In this document: positions 3,944-5,273 of the stretch, piece by piece
Layout: every line of letters starts with the position of its first letter
Position numbering within the stretch: the first letter of the stretch is position 1
Assembly (NCBI GenBank): GCA_013203545.1
Contig: JABMQA010000393.1
Coordinates: 1-5,273, forward strand
DNA: 5,273 nucleotides
Direction: 5' to 3'
Source of the DNA: Bacteroidota bacterium
GTDB lineage: Bacteria > Bacteroidota > Bacteroidia > Bacteroidales > 4484-276
The notes under the pieces: generated by a model
What the model was told of the DNA's origin: nothing
Seen by the model: only the letters and a program-made list of their open reading frames with translations
Database searches by the model: none
Made by a program: the position numbers and the translations under genes

Positions 3944-5273
3944 TTAACTATTATTTTCGTAATATAATTCTTTCAGAAACTCATACCCGTCTTTAGCGTA
4001 ATTATTACATATACTATCAGCTAATTCTTTAATTTTTTCATTGTGCTTGAATTCGTACAGAATTTTTACCAATGGTAATAGTTCTTTTTCTTCAAGTGAT
4101 GATAAAAATGGTTTAACCGGTATTTCAGAAATAAGTTGCCCGAGAAAGGTAGCAACAGTATGATTTTTTTCACTTTTTAAAAGTCTGTTAAATTCCTCAA
4201 GCATGGAGTAGTGATTATGACCTTTATGAATAACCTTCATTGATGGGAGTAATAATTCATATAATTGTGAGTTAAGTTTTTGAAAATGCACACTTAGCCT
4301 TGAAAGGGAAGATATTAGTTTGTGAGATTTCTCATCCTGTTGGTCATTAAATTTGTAATAAATCAACCTCCATACCGCCAATAATCTGGCAGTGAAATTT
4401 TTACGTTCTCTGGCTGTTGGTATTGTAAGTACATACCCTCGCTGAACCCAAATGAAATGTATTAATTGTTCTATTTGATCTTTGTTCTCATTTTGAACCA
4501 CTCTCCTTATTAAGCTGTTTTTATTAGTTGGTTTATCAAAACCCCAAAATAGATATGTGGCCAAGTTTCGAGCTATCATCTCACTGGATTCATTTTCATC
4601 AATACTCATTTCGTAAAGTGGAGTGAGAGTCTTGAAAATATTTTTGTCATAAGGCGGATTGCTAAACAGGTAACCTCCAAAAAATGCTTTTCTGCAATCG
4701 CTATTTGTGGTTGGTATTTCATAAACCTGATTTAATAACCATGTCTTGTCCAGGTAAAGGAAATTTCTAAAATACATCCCTTGGAGAACATACCCATCTA
4801 TAATTCCTTTCTTTAAGGTTTGCTCAAATTTCCCCTTGACTTCCTTTGACCACTTACAGTCCTTATTTTTATAATTTATTAAGCGTGCATTTCTCAGGGA
4901 ATAGTTAATCAGAGCCATCAATACCTTACCTGCTGTTGAATTGGCCGAATAAGTGGGGTAATCCATATTCGTAGATTCAAAATCATCAGCCGGTTCAAGT
5001 AACGGAATGAGTTTAAACAATAAATTTTTCGTTAATGGCATGAGCTTTCTGTCAAATGCATTATCGTCATTTCGTGTACCTTCCGAAATCAGTATCGCAA
5101 CTGATCCAATAATCCAGGTTGACGTTGTACCCCAACCATCTTTTTCAAGTTTGAGTTTATCGGTTCCAAAATCTTTATGCTGAATGTAGGTATTTATGAA
5201 ATTGAGTAAGTTCTGCCAATTAAATTCCTTTTTGTTCGCCCATGCATCCCGAAACCCGTTAAAAATGCTATAG
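3944..5273 (-). CDS. C-terminal 442 residues of a large helical protein, possibly a STAND/Avs-like NTPase; 5' end outside the window
   Basis: The frame stays open from the stop TAA at 3946-3944 to the right edge. An ATG at 5041-5039 (RKLMPLTK) is internal, since 77 codons without a stop precede it (for example NWQNLLNFINTY, KLEKDGWGTTSTW, GSVAILISEG). The sequence is soluble, mainly helical and rich in Lys, Asn, Leu and aromatic residues. Segments such as WQNLLNFI, then DYPTYSANSTAGKVLMALI, then FFGGYLF and HFIWVQRG recall the C-terminal sensor-like repeats of very large bacterial ATP-binding proteins of the Avs/STAND type (NS-x-x-GK-x-x-x-ALI; GYL). No P-loop or nuclease domain lies in the visible part, so the call is a guess from pattern. 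It is the first of three - strand ORFs in a row and is clearly more AT-rich than the DGR-related genes on the left. Confidence 0.6.
   Translation of the reverse strand, partial: YSIFNGFRDAWANKKEFNWQNLLNFINTYIQHKDFGTDKLKLEKDGWGTTSTWIIGSVAILISEGTRNDDNAFDRKLMPLTKNLLFKLIPLLEPADDFESTNMDYPTYSANSTAGKVLMALINYSLRNARLINYKNKDCKWSKEVKGKFEQTLKKGIIDGYVLQGMYFRNFLYLDKTWLLNQVYEIPTTNSDCRKAFFGGYLFSNPPYDKNIFKTLTPLYEMSIDENESSEMIARNLATYLFWGFDKPTNKNSLIRRVVQNENKDQIEQLIHFIWVQRGYVLTIPTARERKNFTARLLAVWRLIYYKFNDQQDEKSHKLISSLSRLSVHFQKLNSQLYELLLPSMKVIHKGHNHYSMLEEFNRLLKSEKNHTVATFLGQLISEIPVKPFLSSLEEKELLPLVKILYEFKHNEKIKELADSICNNYAKDGYEFLKELYYENNS

Overview
The window looks like chromosomal accessory DNA from a member of the Bacteroidota. 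It has a lipoprotein signal of the Bacteroidota style (Cys followed by KKDD), a FISUMP-family protein (TIGR02145), TAnnTTTG-like -7 elements and no clear Shine-Dalgarno sites. No 16S or other species marker is present, so I cannot go below phylum.

Left third (1 to 2255, + strand). A broken 5' fragment of a reverse transcriptase of the diversity-generating retroelement (DGR) type enters from the left edge. It has lost one T at 126-130 and breaks off before the catalytic core. About 130 bases after its last codon comes a 611-residue exported protein with four parts in order: signal peptide, caspase-like protease domain with His120/Cys179, PEGA-like beta domain, and an FGE-sulfatase/C-type-lectin-fold domain. 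The last ~30 residues of that fold carry the pattern expected of a DGR variable region: NNC codons at the places where templates usually carry AAC, between constant codons.

Middle (2256 to 3135). A 202-base convergent spacer holds two good inverted repeats and one weak one. Facing the first gene, tail to tail on the - strand, is a 225-residue FISUMP lipoprotein whose C-terminus also looks like a DGR variable region. The two variable regions are unlike each other in their constant codons, so they would need different template repeats. No template repeat, Avd gene or intact reverse transcriptase is in the window, so any diversification would have to be supplied from elsewhere.

Right side (3135 to 5273, - strand, visibly more AT-rich). 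In transcription order there is the C-terminal 442 residues of a large helical protein (the reading frame is open through the right edge), a 195-residue protein recalling a uracil-DNA-glycosylase-like family, and a 64-residue ORF that is the front half of an XRE-type antitoxin cut off inside its helix-turn-helix. The stop of that remnant shares one base with the start codon of the FISUMP gene. A candidate promoter for the FISUMP gene sits just at the break. This suggests that a promoter-plus-target cassette landed in, or replaced, the end of the antitoxin gene in what may be a defence or accessory operon.

Taken together the window is best read as an orphan DGR target locus: two hypervariable surface or periplasmic binding proteins beside a dead retroelement RT, next to a possible defence-type operon. 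The pairing of a secreted caspase-like protease with a diversified binding domain is the most interesting element.
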